64,000 bases of DNA from Panorpa germanica (Eukaryota > Arthropoda > Insecta > Mecoptera > Panorpidae), in the NCBI GenBank assembly GCA_963678705.1, contig CAVMBN010000119.1:248001-312000 (forward strand), in the 5' to 3' direction. The translations under genes and the position numbers were made by a program. The notes below the pieces were generated by a model. That model was not told the DNA's origin, made no database searches, and was given only the letters and a program-made list of their open reading frames with translations. Below, piece by piece: positions 54,426 through 64,000 of the stretch (positions are counted from its first letter, which is position 1; each line of letters opens with the position of its first letter).

Positions 54426-55198
54426 ACTTCATAATCACTTTGAATCATTAATAAATGTATATGTTTACTTTCATATATTTTACTTACATATACAGGAATA
54501 GTTACAAATGTTTTCTTGTTCTTTTTTAAAATATACACATTTATTGTTATATTATTTAGTTTTTCAAATTTTGAAACTTGTGATAATGTCATTGGAAATT
54601 TAATACCATTTAAATTAAGACAATTTATATATTTCTTATAAGATGATTCTCTCTCGCCATGAATTTTTGATGGATAAAGCGCTGATAATACTGCCCATAC
54701 AAAACATTTGTCATCTTCATTCTGAACATTTATTACAGCCTTTTTTCGTTTTATTTCAACTGGTAAGTCAATAAATGATGAACCATAAAATGGAACAAAT
54801 TGATTTATATTTACTATCATATTCACTATTTTATATCCACTTTGATTTTCTTGAAAAGTTTCTAAATCTTTTAATACAACATCAATAACATTTTCCTTAT
54901 ACCAATGTTTTAAATCTGTTGATACAAAAATTTCATTATTTTTAGTATTAAAATATTTGTATTCAAATATATGTTCTTCTTCTTTAGCTGATGGTAAAAC
55001 AAATTCACCACAAAATATTACGTTAACTTTTAAAGCACTATATTTTTTTAAAGCATTTTTAATTCTAGATGCAAACATAAAAAATGCATCGTTCAAAAAT
55101 TGTAATGGATCAATGTGACTTAAATTAATTAACACTCCTGTTCTAACACGTCCTTGAAATGATGAATTTATTTCCTGCCATTTAATTCGATCACTACG

Positions 55199-55738
55199 TT
55201 TTAAACTATTTATAGTTCCTCCTCCAACTTTTTGTTTATTTTCTAACAATGTTTGAAAATATTTTAAGACACTTATATTGCTTTCAATGCTTCGCTTATA
55301 TCCAATTGAATAGGTATTTTTATTATTTTTTAATAACTTATTTAACAACTTTATATTTATTTTATTATAATCAGACCACTTTTTCCACTAAATACTTGAA
55401 TAATTTGATCTATTCAAATGTTCAATAATTGTTCTTATATGCTTAATAATCTTACAACCGTTATCCAGTTTTAAACTATTTATAGTTCCTCCTCCAACTT
55501 TTTGTTTATTTTCTAACAATGTTTGAAAATATTTTAAGACACTTATATTGCTTTCAATGCTTCGCTTATATCCAATTGAATAGGTATTTTTATTATTTTT
55601 TAATAACTTATTTAACAACTTTATATTTATTTTATTATAATCAGACCACTTTTTCCACTGAATACTTGAATAATTTGAACTATTCAAATGTTCAATAATT
55701 GTTCTCATATGCTTAATAATCTTACAACCGTTATCCAT
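55199..55738 (-). repeat. 270-bp in-frame tandem duplication in the polymerase gene
   Basis: Codons 1-90 (MDNGCKIIKH...TINSLK) are repeated as codons 91-180 (LDNGCKIIKH...TINSLK). Differences are few: Met to Leu at the join, Met to Ile, Ser to Arg, and CAG to TAG, which creates a stop in the second copy. Confidence 0.95.
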
Positions 55739-55819
55739 TGTAAATTATATATTTCAGTTTGAAAATCAAAATATAAATCACAATTGTTTTTAAAAGTTCA
55801 TTTATTTATAGAGTTTTAC
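55739..55819. other. Polymerase upstream region
   Basis: Eighty AT-rich bases between the polymerase start codon and the right terminal repeat. The promoter must lie here or within the terminal repeat. Confidence 0.5.
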
Positions 55820-56388
55820 ATAAGAACAATTTATATACGAAGTTCTCATGAGAACATGTGCTGACGCCGGCTAACACGTGTGCTTCAAGTTACATTCGAA
55901 GGAATGCGCTTGTGTCTAAAGTTCTCATGAGAACATGTGCTGACGCCGGCTAACACGTGTGCTTCAAGTTACATTCGAAGGAATGCGCTTGTGTCTAAAG
56001 TTTCTCATGAGAACATGTGCTGTTTGCAAATTTCGAAGGAATGCGCTATAAATACACTGTTATAAATAATTTAACACTGTCATAATCTTATAACCAATAA
56101 CAAATCAAACATAAGAATTAATATCGGTATCTCACTCTTTACCATTAGATATTAATTATTACACACGTAATAATTAATATCGCTATCTCACTCTTTCATA
56201 TTACCCCACTATTACCCCAACATTGTCTAGCCACGCCACCTCACTCCTCACCCCACTATTACCCCCTTTTACATTCTTCCAAGTCTAGCCACGCCCCCTC
56301 TGCATATCGTGACCTAAATGCATCCCCACCACCAATAATTTCCAACTCAACTTCTAAACTGTCCTAGAACCCGCTCTACTACCCTACT
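55820..56388. repeat. Polinton right terminal inverted repeat
   Basis: The reverse complement of 36910-37404 plus one extra 79-bp unit. Ends CTACCCTACT. A near-perfect match to the left repeat indicates recent insertion or repeat homogenisation. Confidence 0.93.
55841..55998. repeat. 79-bp unit, two copies in the right terminal repeat
   Basis: AGTTCTCATGAGAACATGTG begins copies at 55841 and 55920, with a partial third at 55999. Each begins with the perfect palindrome GTTCTCATGAGAAC (the third is one base longer). The left terminal repeat contains only one unit. Confidence 0.93.
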
Positions 56389-56394
56389 CTCTTT
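56389..56394. repeat. Polinton target-site duplication, right
   Basis: CTCTTT, identical to 36904-36909. Copia integrase coding sequence continues directly after it. Confidence 0.95.
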
Positions 56395-58024
56395 CCACAA
56401 TGGTTCGGTTTGACCTTTCACCGAGTCCGTTTTGTTCTATTGTATAGTTGTAAAATTTTAGGTGTATAATGTCTTTACTCTTTAAAAAGTCTACAAAATT
56501 TTTACTGCAATACTCGTGACCGTTGTTAGTTCTCAAGATTTTAATATAATTACTCTAATGATTTTCAACCATTGACTTAAACTCTTTCAAATAGCTTAAT
56601 GATTCGCTTTTTACCTTTAAAAAATATATGAAAACCATTCTGCTGAAATCGTCAATGAACAGTAAAAAATATGACGCTCCACCAATTGATTTAACTTCGA
56701 TTTGGTCACAAATCTCTGAATAAACAATCTGAAGTATATCTGCAGCTCGTGTGCCTATGTAGAAAGGTAATTATAATTGTTTACCTTCACAACATATATC
56801 ACAGTTTGATTTACTTGTAACAAAACTGTCCGAGTAATACATTCTTTCAACTAGGCCACGTTTCATTTTGCTCATGTCGTTGCTGTTTAGATGTCCAAGC
56901 CTCCTGTGCCTTGTAACTCCGTCAACCACGGAAGAAGTCAGAAAACATTTATGTGTTTGTAGTTTTAATTTGTAAACACCATCAACAAGTTCAGCCTGTG
57001 CATCTAAAATGCCTTGTTTGTTTCGTATAAGGCACTGGTTGACTTCAAATACAACACTGTTTCCATTTCTTATTAATTCACTAACTTATAAAAGGTTAGT
57101 TGTACGACTCGGCACGCATAAAACATTCTTCACAGTTATTTCATAGTTGTGACTTGTAAAAATTTCTACGTCACCCGAACCTAAAGCAGGAACTTTAGTC
57201 TTGTTTGCTAAGATAATTTTCGGTAAACTCGATGAAAACAAACGATTTTTCGACCAATTTTCATTCGCGGTCATGTGCATACTGGATCCAGAATCTATGT
57301 TCCAATTACTTTTACTGAACCTTCCACTGAGAAAAACAACGCTGAAAGACATTAGACTGTTTTACCGTCTCTGATTTATCGTTTAATAGTGGACCTTGAT
57401 TCTGATAATAATGACCCGTTTTCTTGCATCGGTAACATGTTATTACTTTTGTGTTTTTTAAATTTAAGTTTGATATATGCGATATCTGTCCGCCATGTTT
57501 ACCAGTGCTGCCACCTTTATTGATTCTCTTTTCCTGCCACCTTTTTGCAACTTATGCTGTATTACATTTCGTTTCAATGACGTCGACAGATTCCATATCG
57601 AATAATTTAGTTTTAATCGCATCGTCAGTTATAGCTATTCCGGAATGTTTGATGGCCATAATCATAGGTATAAAACGCTCAGGTAAACCATATTTTCACA
57701 ATTTTCTAATCTGATAGAAATTAAATGACGAAGCAAACTAGTCCTCCTCGAAAATCCTGAATCGTCAAACAAACTGTTCAATTTTTTAAACAATTCCTTC
57801 GTAGTCTTTGTTTCCTTTATATGCACAAATAACGTTGGATCGATCGTCAAAATCAGATGAGCTCATGCGTTAGCATCTGCCGCAATTGTTTCTTCCGTAA
57901 CTTCTTGCTTTAGATATATATCTGCACCTTTTAGTATCAGAAAATTCTCGATAGCAAACGCTCAATCGTCGTAATTTTCGCGACCTTTGTGTTTTGGCAC
58001 ATTCGTAAGGTATTGGGAACTCAT
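56395..58024 (-). pseudogene. gag-pol: Copia gag-protease-integrase, 5' piece
   Basis: Minus strand from ATG at 58024 (MSSQYLTNVPKHKGRENYDD). Gag follows with RRTSLLRHLISIRLENCENM, then a zinc knuckle CYRCKKTGHYY (near 57420). The protease reads WNIDSGSSMHMTANENW (57086-57352 is open, to NVLCVPSRTTNLL). The pre-integrase GVTRHRRLGHLNSND and the integrase core follow, including SYFLLFIDDFSR, a decayed TNNGHEY and GLGERSNRTIVE, where the Polinton interrupts. Stops and shifts separate these pieces, so it was already decaying. The rest of the element is at 35615-36909. Confidence 0.85.
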
Positions 58025-58084
58025 TTTATTAATATCACAACACGAAAAACTAGCAATAAATCTCTTATTTTTAGTAAAAATTTG

Positions 58085-58101
58085 GGACTGGGCCCATAAC
58101 C
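58085..58101 (-). promoter_or_regulatory. Copia primer-binding site
   Basis: On the minus strand GGTTATGGGCCCAGTCC follows the LTR. It matches the half-tRNA initiator-methionine site used by Drosophila copia, from knowledge of that family. Confidence 0.75.
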
Positions 58102-58246
58102 TAATAAAACTCGTTGGTGGACAGTCACAAAGTAATCTATTTTTGTCGATAGGCAAAGGGTTAATAATAATAAAAAATAAACAATAGGTATACGAATTAT
58201 ATAATATATGTCGGTAGTGATCTCATTTTGATATCTATTTTTAACA
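58102..58246 (-). repeat. Copia 5' LTR
   Basis: Starts TGTTAAAAATAGATATCAAA on the minus strand and matches the 35515-35614 LTR through CTACCGACAT and CTTTGnCTAnCGACAAA. The right-hand boundary is set by TGTT, the left by the primer site. Confidence 0.75.
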
Positions 58247-58560
58247 CAAAGTTAATATATTTACAATGACAGCCAGGGTACTAGTACTTAGAGTAAAATT
58301 ATTGGACATGGAATATACCGCTTGAGGCGACTCCTATTGGAATTTTATATTCCAATGAACTAATATTTTCGGCGACTCAACATCTGAAGAAAAGGAATGA
58401 TGAGTTATTTACAATACATAATTCGTAATTCATAATTCATAAATTACAATTTATAAATATATTTAAAGTAAAAAAATTAAATTTGTCTTGTTTATAAACT
58501 CAATAAGGTTTTTCAGATTTTGTCAGAAGGCATATTACATTCTTGTGTGAGCGACGAGTA
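58247..58560. other. No gene recognised
   Basis: AT-rich flank of the Copia element with short repeats of TTCATAATTCATAAATTA near 58430. No coding signal. Confidence 0.5.
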
Positions 58561-61290
58561 TTTTAGCATTGGAAAATGATATGATTTACTGTTGGTGGTC
58601 AGTTACATTGTTCACGTATTGGATGTGGTTCTCATTTGAATAAGTAGGTATGTGTGTAATTTGTATGACCTATCATGAGTCTACATATTATTACTTCCAG
58701 TCTTTTATTTATTCCGTCCGACAATTCTAGTTTGCAAATTATTGGCTTCACTTCTCTTAAGATGTTATCACTTTCTTCACTCCATTTTTTTGCCATGTAC
58801 AATTTATTATATTTTTGATTTTGTTCTTTAGGTCTGTACAAGTTATTGTTATTCTTTCTAAAATGCGCTCTGAATTAATTGCTTCTTTAGCATAATTATC
58901 AACTTGTTCATTTCGTGTGATACCGGTGTGAGAGGAAATCCATAAAAATTGAGTTTCTATTTGCTTGATGTGTAGGTTCAGAATGAGACGGTGTATGGTT
59001 TGAAATATAGGGCACTCAGTGAGTCCGATTTAATTAGTATATTCCCTTTATTGTTTGTTGTTGCAATGTACCTTTTAAACTTTCTTTTATAGCATATAAT
59101 TCAGACGTAAATACACTGTTGATTGCGTTTAGTTTGATTTTTGCAATTGTATCTTTAATTATATAGGCGCAAGCTTACTTTGATATGTTATTCCACCGTA
59201 ATCTATTTTAGAGCAAATTAAAGTTTAACAAATATGCATTAGTGTTTTCTTGTCACATTCCCAATTATTGCATGATCTAACTTTCATAACATTCATGACA
59301 GTATCACATTTTGTTTTTAAATATTTTATATGATCAACCCAGGATAATTTTTTATCAAAAATCATACCCAAATTAGAAATTTGGGGTGTATAATATGCAA
59401 GTTCTTCGTTATATTTTATTCTTCGTTATAAGTTATATTGTCAGTCTTAAGGGAGAAATAAGCTTCAGTGATTTCTTAAAAAGGATGCATTTACTTTTCG
59501 TGGTAGAAAATGTATATCCTGTTTTATTAGACCAGTCTTCTAGGCAGTTTATAATTGATTAAAGTTTTCTTTAAATAAGTCGTCAGCATAAAGGCCTGCT
59601 TTTACAGGATTTTTAATGCTATTGATTATATTGTTTATTAAAATTAGAAACAATGTTACACTAAAAACGGAACCTTAAGAATACCATTTTTTTGTATGGA
59701 TTTTTGTGATTTATTGTTGTTTAAATTTACACAGAATTTTATAGTTTTCATTAAATTTTCAACGAAGTGGACTAGAAGACCTATTATGTTCCACAATTCT
59801 AGAGCTTTTAATATGTTGTTTCTCCATGTTCGATTGTAAGGTTTGTCAATGTCTTTGAAAATTACTATAGTTTTTCGGTTATTTGCAAAGCTATTGAGTA
59901 TTTCTGTTTCCAAATTAACTATTTGATCTAGTGTAGAATGATGCTTACGGAAGTTACTTTGTCTAGGTTCTAAGAGATTTTGTGTTTCCAGGTTATATAA
60001 GCCTTTCATTGAAGTAGCCTTTTATGAAGAAGTTATGAATATTGTCTGTACCTGGACTAGATAGTTTACAATTATAGAGCGCTGATTCTAGTTCATCTAA
60101 AGTGATTTGAGTATTATATGTTAAAGTATTTTCAGATGATAAATTTATATCTGTATATGTTTCATCTGGCATTTGTTAATGAAAATGTTGGATTTTTAGA
60201 ACTGCTGAAGTTAAGATAAACCTTTTTGCTTACCAAATCTAATATGTTTTGTTGCAACGTAATTATATTTAATAACAGTTTTAAAGCTAAGATAATAAAT
60301 TTTCGCTGGTTTCCTTATATTGATTTTATTTTGTTCCATACTTCTTTTATACTTGTTTGTGAATTTATGGAATAAACAAATTGTTCTTATGATTGTTTCC
60401 TTGCTTGCTTCATGGTCCTTTGTGCTATTGCTCCTAATCTTTTGAATTCGGCAAAAAAATTTACAGTTTTGTGACGTTTGTATCTGTTAAATGCTGTTTT
60501 CTTCATTTTTACTGCATTAGCACAAGTCTCATTCCACTAAGGTATGGCTGGGTTGTGTGGGCCAATTTTCTTTTTGAAACTGAGGTATTTGCTGCTGCTA
60601 ATATCTTGAAGCTAATAGATTGTGTTATCACATCTATGTGACCATCTTCTTTAAATTTTATGTTATTATTGGTTATTTCTTTAACATATAGATTCCAATC
60701 CGCTTTAGAGATGTTTCATCCTAACCCTGGCCAGTTAATATCTGTTATATTGTTTAAGATTTGAAGTTGAATTGCAAAATGATCACTTCCATATAAATAT
60801 GGCTGGACTGACCATTCTAGTTTCGAAGCTATTTGTGGATTAATCAATCAATTGCGGATGTGCTTTGAAAAGAAAAATTAAAATGTGTGTGTTGGCCGTC
60901 ACTTAAGATTAAGATAGTATAATAAATTAATATTGTTCTTTAATCTTTCTATGAATTTATCTCTGGTGTCCGTAACATTGCCCCGGCATGCTCTCCATAA
61001 ACAGATATAATGTCAATTTATACCTTCGAAAAACAGTTTAAGCGTTATCGATGGTTTGAACTTAATACCATTATCAGTAATTACTTTCCTGTTAAGTCTT
61101 TGAACTTTAGTAATTTTAAAATTATTATATTCAATGTTATTTATTAATATTTCTTTGGTGTAATCTAAGTTAACTTGTTTTATAATTGCCGTTTTTGTGG
61201 TCCAGAAGAAGGGTATGTATTCTTCAAATTTATTATGTTTTAAAATCGGATCGGTCACAATCTTGCGATATCTGCTTTTAAACATTGTAT
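58560..61290 (-). pseudogene. Decayed Jockey/I-type LINE with RNase H-like tail
   Basis: Reading down the minus strand, 61013-61285 is ORF1-like (KITKVQRLNRKVI, then FKPSITLKLFFEGIN). 60700-60900 is an endonuclease end (YGSDHFAIQLQILNN). 60050-60130 is a linker (LDELESALYNCKLSSPGTDN). 59656-60009 is reverse transcriptase with RKHHSTLDQIVNLETEILNS, IVIFKDIDKPYNRTWRNNI and NLNNNKSQKSIQKNG. The YADD region is near 59590 (AGLYADDLF). 58632-58841 is a C-terminal part ending MIGHTNYTHTYLFK, as in elements with a terminal H/C-rich tail. Deletion joined ORF1 directly to part of the endonuclease. Stops and shifts are numerous. Confidence 0.75.
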
Positions 61291-61451
61291 AATGGTACTA
61301 TTTTGTTTAATTTTTTTGGTTGTTGTGATGTTGTTTTTGTACGTTATTGTGAAAATCATTTCTGCTAGTTTAAGTGAGCTAAAGAAATTTTGTTGAACCT
61401 GTTGTGATACTATCATGACCTTATATGTGGTATTACTATTAAGTGTATAAG
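61291..61451. other. No gene recognised
   Basis: Short spacer between the LINE and dispersed repeat A. Confidence 0.5.
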
Positions 61452-61770
61452 ATATAATAACCCGGTCAAATTACACTATAAAATAAGAATAAATTAGCTA
61501 TAAATCGCAAAGAGCTAAAAGTTAGTATTGACCTTGGAGACATTATCACAAATAAAATAACAAAAGTCCTCACCGACACATCTGTATAAAAAGTTATTCA
61601 AGGTGAAAGATCAATAATAATGGTTTTTTTTTAATTTTCTGGTAAACGGTAAGTTTTATCATAAAAATACACCAGGTAAAAGTTGTAGATTATGAAATTA
61701 TCTACAAAAATTGTTCTTATATTTTTTTTCAGGAATCAACATTCCTGAGATATTGCGATTCTAAATCATC
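61452..61770. repeat. Dispersed repeat family A, copy 2
   Basis: Colinear with 12058-12380 over about 300 bp (CCGGTCAAAnTTA, AAATTAGCTATAA, the block around GGTAAACGGTAAG, and TTGTTCTnA). Decayed Gypsy protease sequence begins directly after it. At copy 1 the following sequence is different, so the repeat is an independent unit. Confidence 0.75.
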
Positions 61771-61784
61771 GATCAATAATTATT

Positions 61785-63435
61785 TACGAAAAAGATTACT
61801 GCACCAGCAGCTCCAATAGTATTGCGAGCAATAACAGGAGATACGGCACCCGTTTCAGGTAAAATTAAATTAAAAATCAAGCTTTTAGCACCAATAGAGG
61901 AAGAATGTGTTCTAGATTTCGACTGAATGTCCTCAATAAACTGCATAATTATTCCAAGAGCTAAAATTATACAAATAAGAAGAGACCGGCTTAATCTAAG
62001 AGATGACACTGGGGAAGCTCTAAATATCAGAACGATTATCACGAAAAATATAGAGCCTTTATAGGGTAAGAAAGTAACTCTTCCGAACTACATACAAGAC
62101 GTCTACGAGAAGTCAAATAAAAATTTAACGTTTGAAGAATCTTATGACCTAAAAATGTTGCTGCAGGATAACCAAGACATTTTTTCAACGGGAATGGAAG
62201 ACGTGGGACAGACTATATTGGTTCAACATCCAATAAAGGGAGTAGACGATAGGTCAATTAAACAACTAGTGCGACGAATACATTAGGGACAAGAAGAGGA
62301 AATTGACGTCACGGTGGATCAAATGCTGCGAAATGGAATAATGGAGCCTCTAACAAGCCCTTTGACATCACCGATAAAACTATTAAAAAAAAGGACGGAA
62401 CTAAGCGTTTCTGCGTAGACTATCGGAGGTTTAACAATGTCATATTGAAGGATGCATACCGGTTACCTCGTATCGATAGCCTTTTTCAGCGTGTTAAATG
62501 GTTCTCAATCCTTTTCTACTCTTGATTTCCGAAGTGGATATTGGCAAGTAGAAATGAAACCAGAAGATAGGTAGGAAACGACTAGGAAAGGTCTATAGCA
62601 GTTTGGAGTAATGCCTTTTGGTCTATGTAAAGCCCTTGCAACATTTGAACGATTAACGGATAGCGTTTTAAGAGACCTACATACGGGAAAAGTAAAAGCT
62701 ATTCAGACCTGGTCGATACCGACCAACCTGTCGAAAGTGCGGAGTTTCCTTGGGTTATGTGCTTACTACAGAAAATTTGTTCCAAACTTAGCAAATATTG
62801 CAAAACCGCTGTAAGTTCCGTAAGTTTATTACGGAAAACCAACTACAAAAAAGCCACCCATTGTGTGGACACCTTTATGTAAAGACTCGTTTAAATATTT
62901 AAAGGGAAAACTTACAAATGCCCCGATTCTTGCTTTTCCCCAACGTGTAGGCGAATTTATATTGAACAATGGGAATGGGAACAGTACTCTTACAAATGCA
63001 ACAAGGCAAAGAACGCGTAATAGAATAGTTTAGTAGGGTGTTCTTGAAGGCCGAGCAAAATTACTGTGTCACTCAAAGAATTTTCTGGCAGTCGTTAAAG
63101 CCCTGAAATAGTTTATATACTATTTGGGGGGCCAACCAGTTCGAATTAGTACCGAACACGCTTCGTTAACCTGGTTTATTAAAATTTAAGAAGCCTGAGG
63201 GACAACTATCACGTTGGCTACAACAGATAAGCGAATATCAGTACAAAATCGAGTACCGGCCAGGACGTCAACACGCAAATGCACATGCTTTGTCTAGAAG
63301 ACCGTGTGCAGACAACGGATGTAACCACTGTGAACATAAGCAGGTTAAACAGGAGCCCGAATGCGAACCCGATAAGGCAATACTTATTCGACATACTCAA
63401 GTCTATTTGCAAAACGGTCAATTACCTCTATGATG
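61785..63435 (+). pseudogene. pol: Decayed Ty3/Gypsy pol: protease, reverse transcriptase, RNase H
   Basis: The protease end lies near 61795-61920 (VLRAITGDTAPVSGKIKLKI). The reverse transcriptase follows with GIMEPLTSPLTSPIKLLKK, then after shifts FCVDYRR, FSTLDFRSGYWQVEMKPEDR and FGVMPFGLCKALATFERLTD. The catalytic YLDD box seems deleted: the sequence jumps from VLRDLHTGKVKAIQTW to LSKVRSFLGLCAYYRKFVPN. RNase H parts are FLAVVKALK and RISTEHASLTWFIK. The RNase H end reads YKIEYRPGRQHANAHALSRR. At least ten stops or shifts make it non-functional. No integrase follows; a macrodomain frame does. Confidence 0.88.
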
Positions 63436-63482
63436 AAGCTGAAAAATAAAATCCCTACACACTAGCAAAAGCAAAAGTCAAA

Positions 63483-63851
63483 ATGAGCATGGAATACATC
63501 ATGGATGACTCTTTCTTTGCTTCCTCAGAGTACGCATTAGCCCATTGTGTTGCCGAAGATCTGCATATGAATCAAGGTATTGCAGTAACATTTAAGTAGA
63601 AATTCGTAGATCTGGGAAGGCTTCGAGAACAACAAAAGAAGGTGGGAGAAGTTTCTATTCTAGAAAGGGTAAGAAGGTTTATTTACTACCTAATTAAAAA
63701 ACGGAGAATTTCCGGAAAGTCAACCTACCATGATCTATGGCGATCATTGGTATTACTACGAGAACACATTCTGCAGCAACAAGTCAAGAAGTTAGCGATT
63801 CTACAAATAGGTTGCAAACACGATCATTTGACGTGGGCACATGTTGCATAA
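63483..63851 (+). pseudogene. Macrodomain (ADP-ribose-binding) ORF downstream of Gypsy RNase H
   Basis: One frame runs from ATG at 63483 to TAA at 63849, with a single TAG at 63597-63599. It reads DDSFFASSEYALAHCVAEDL, NQGIAVTFK, VGEVSILERVRRFIYYLIKK, KSTYHDLWRSL and LAILQIGCKHDHLTW. This order fits the TARG1/OARD1-type macrodomain, which removes ADP-ribose modifications (L--CVSEDLRMGAGIA--FK, GEVAVL-----YIYYL-TK, P-IGCGLDRL-W in the family). The GCGLD loop is here GCKHD, so binding may be impaired. It begins about 50 bp after RNase H, where integrase would be expected, on the same strand. Capture of a host gene by the retrotransposon, or insertion of a processed host gene, are both possible. 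Confidence 0.75.
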
Positions 63852-64000
63852 AAAATAGAGCTCAAAATAGAAAAAATTTCATTGCGGTGTCCTACTTTGC
63901 AGTGACATAATCTTTGACAAACCTAGCTCAGGAATTTGGATTTAACATACAGTCGCAATGTTAGATATTGGCATTTATAAACAAATAAAAAAAATATTTT
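63852..64000. other. Window end, no gene recognised
   Basis: A-rich sequence after the macrodomain stop. An integrase could still follow beyond the window. Confidence 0.5.

Larger units (their letters stand above)
51662..55738 (-). pseudogene. PolB: Polinton protein-primed DNA polymerase B, two stops and an N-terminal duplication
   Basis: A 1359-codon gene from ATG at 55738. The exonuclease has [10 protein letters not shown] (near 54075) and [13 protein letters not shown] (near 53660). Between them lies [20 protein letters not shown], an endonuclease-VII-like zinc site. Polymerase motifs are [15 protein letters not shown] (A, near 52900), [13 protein letters not shown] (B, near 52450) and [12 protein letters not shown] (C, near 52155). 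The C-terminus from 51940 (KKIKGVKTSVVKNHISFEDY, ending DTLPWGFDSF) continues past an in-frame TAA at 51941. A 270-bp in-frame tandem duplication fills 55738-55199, and its second copy carries a TAG at 55388. A polyglutamate run lies at about 54378-54425. All catalytic residues are present but the gene is broken. Confidence 0.92.
36910..56388. mobile_element. Polinton/Maverick, 19,479 bp including a nested LTR element
   Basis: The termini are AGTAGGGTAG...CTACCCTACT, with inverted repeats of about 490 bp and a 6-bp target duplication. It encodes protein-primed DNA polymerase B, DDE integrase, packaging ATPase, Ulp1-like protease, major and minor capsid proteins and a PLA2-like protein, all typical of this virus-like transposon class. 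Four unrecognised ORFs occupy the left arm. Without the nested 3086-bp LTR element and its 4-bp duplication it is about 16.4 kb, a normal size. Terminal repeats differ at only a few positions. Broken genes (polymerase, protease, major capsid, one accessory ORF) indicate a recent copy that is no longer self-sufficient. Confidence 0.97.

Noticed and set aside
55841-55998. Heat-shock or steroid-receptor element in the terminal-repeat palindrome
   Set aside because: GTTCTCATGAGAAC lacks the spacing of either consensus; kept only as a palindrome.

Overview
The window looks like a transposon-rich intergenic region of an arthropod, most likely insect, nuclear genome. It is AT-rich, with one 200-base assembly gap at 2192-2391. 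Nearly all recognisable coding sequence belongs to mobile elements: a hAT DNA transposon, a Tc1/mariner relic, several non-LTR retrotransposons, Copia, BEL/Pao and Gypsy/errantivirus-like LTR elements, two solo LTRs, and one 19.5-kb Polinton/Maverick. Only two stretches look possibly host-derived: a candidate two-exon small gene at 15488-15871 and a cysteine-rich candidate exon at 32934-33365. No tRNA, rRNA or CRISPR was seen.

Layout. 1-2191 is a tandem array with units of about 0.8-1.0 kb. 4.0-5.6 kb holds a decayed LINE. 6571-9005 is a hAT element with a perfect 8-bp target duplication. A solo LTR lies at 9063-9440. 9.5-16.9 kb is mostly non-coding, with a LINE scrap, a mariner relic and small repeats. 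17-18 kb is a BEL/Pao gag relic. 18.1-21.1 kb holds LINE fragments, followed by a 580-bp fold-back at 21.3-21.9 kb. 22.0-26.3 kb is a two-ORF LINE on the minus strand. 26710-32086 is an errantivirus-like LTR element on the minus strand with both LTRs, an env region, and decayed gag and integrase. 34.7-35.5 kb is a Copia gag relic containing a second solo LTR. From 35.5 to 58.2 kb a minus-strand Copia element is split by the Polinton (36910-56388). The Polinton is itself split by a young, internally deleted gag-pro LTR element (39598-42683). 58.6-61.3 kb is another LINE relic. 61.8-63.9 kb is a decayed Gypsy pol whose RNase H is followed by a macrodomain ORF.

Polinton. It has terminal inverted repeats of about 490 bp, a 6-bp target duplication (CTCTTT) and the family's full core set. 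The minus-strand structural block runs from the PLA2-like/membrane protein through the Ulp1-like protease and the minor capsid protein to the major capsid protein. Divergently on the plus strand lie the packaging ATPase, a 438-aa conserved protein, a 72-aa protein and the DDE integrase with a chromodomain-like end. Protein-primed DNA polymerase B converges on the integrase from the right. The left arm carries four ORFs I do not recognise, one apparently spliced. The terminal repeats are nearly identical, yet polymerase, protease, major capsid and one accessory gene are broken. The copy is therefore young but probably not autonomous.

The strongest leads are the Polinton left arm, the gag-pro element that lacks reverse transcriptase yet has LTRs differing at one position, the macrodomain next to a Gypsy RNase H, and the local duplications inside the Polinton (105 bp x3, 270 bp x2, 79 bp x2, 63 bp x2).
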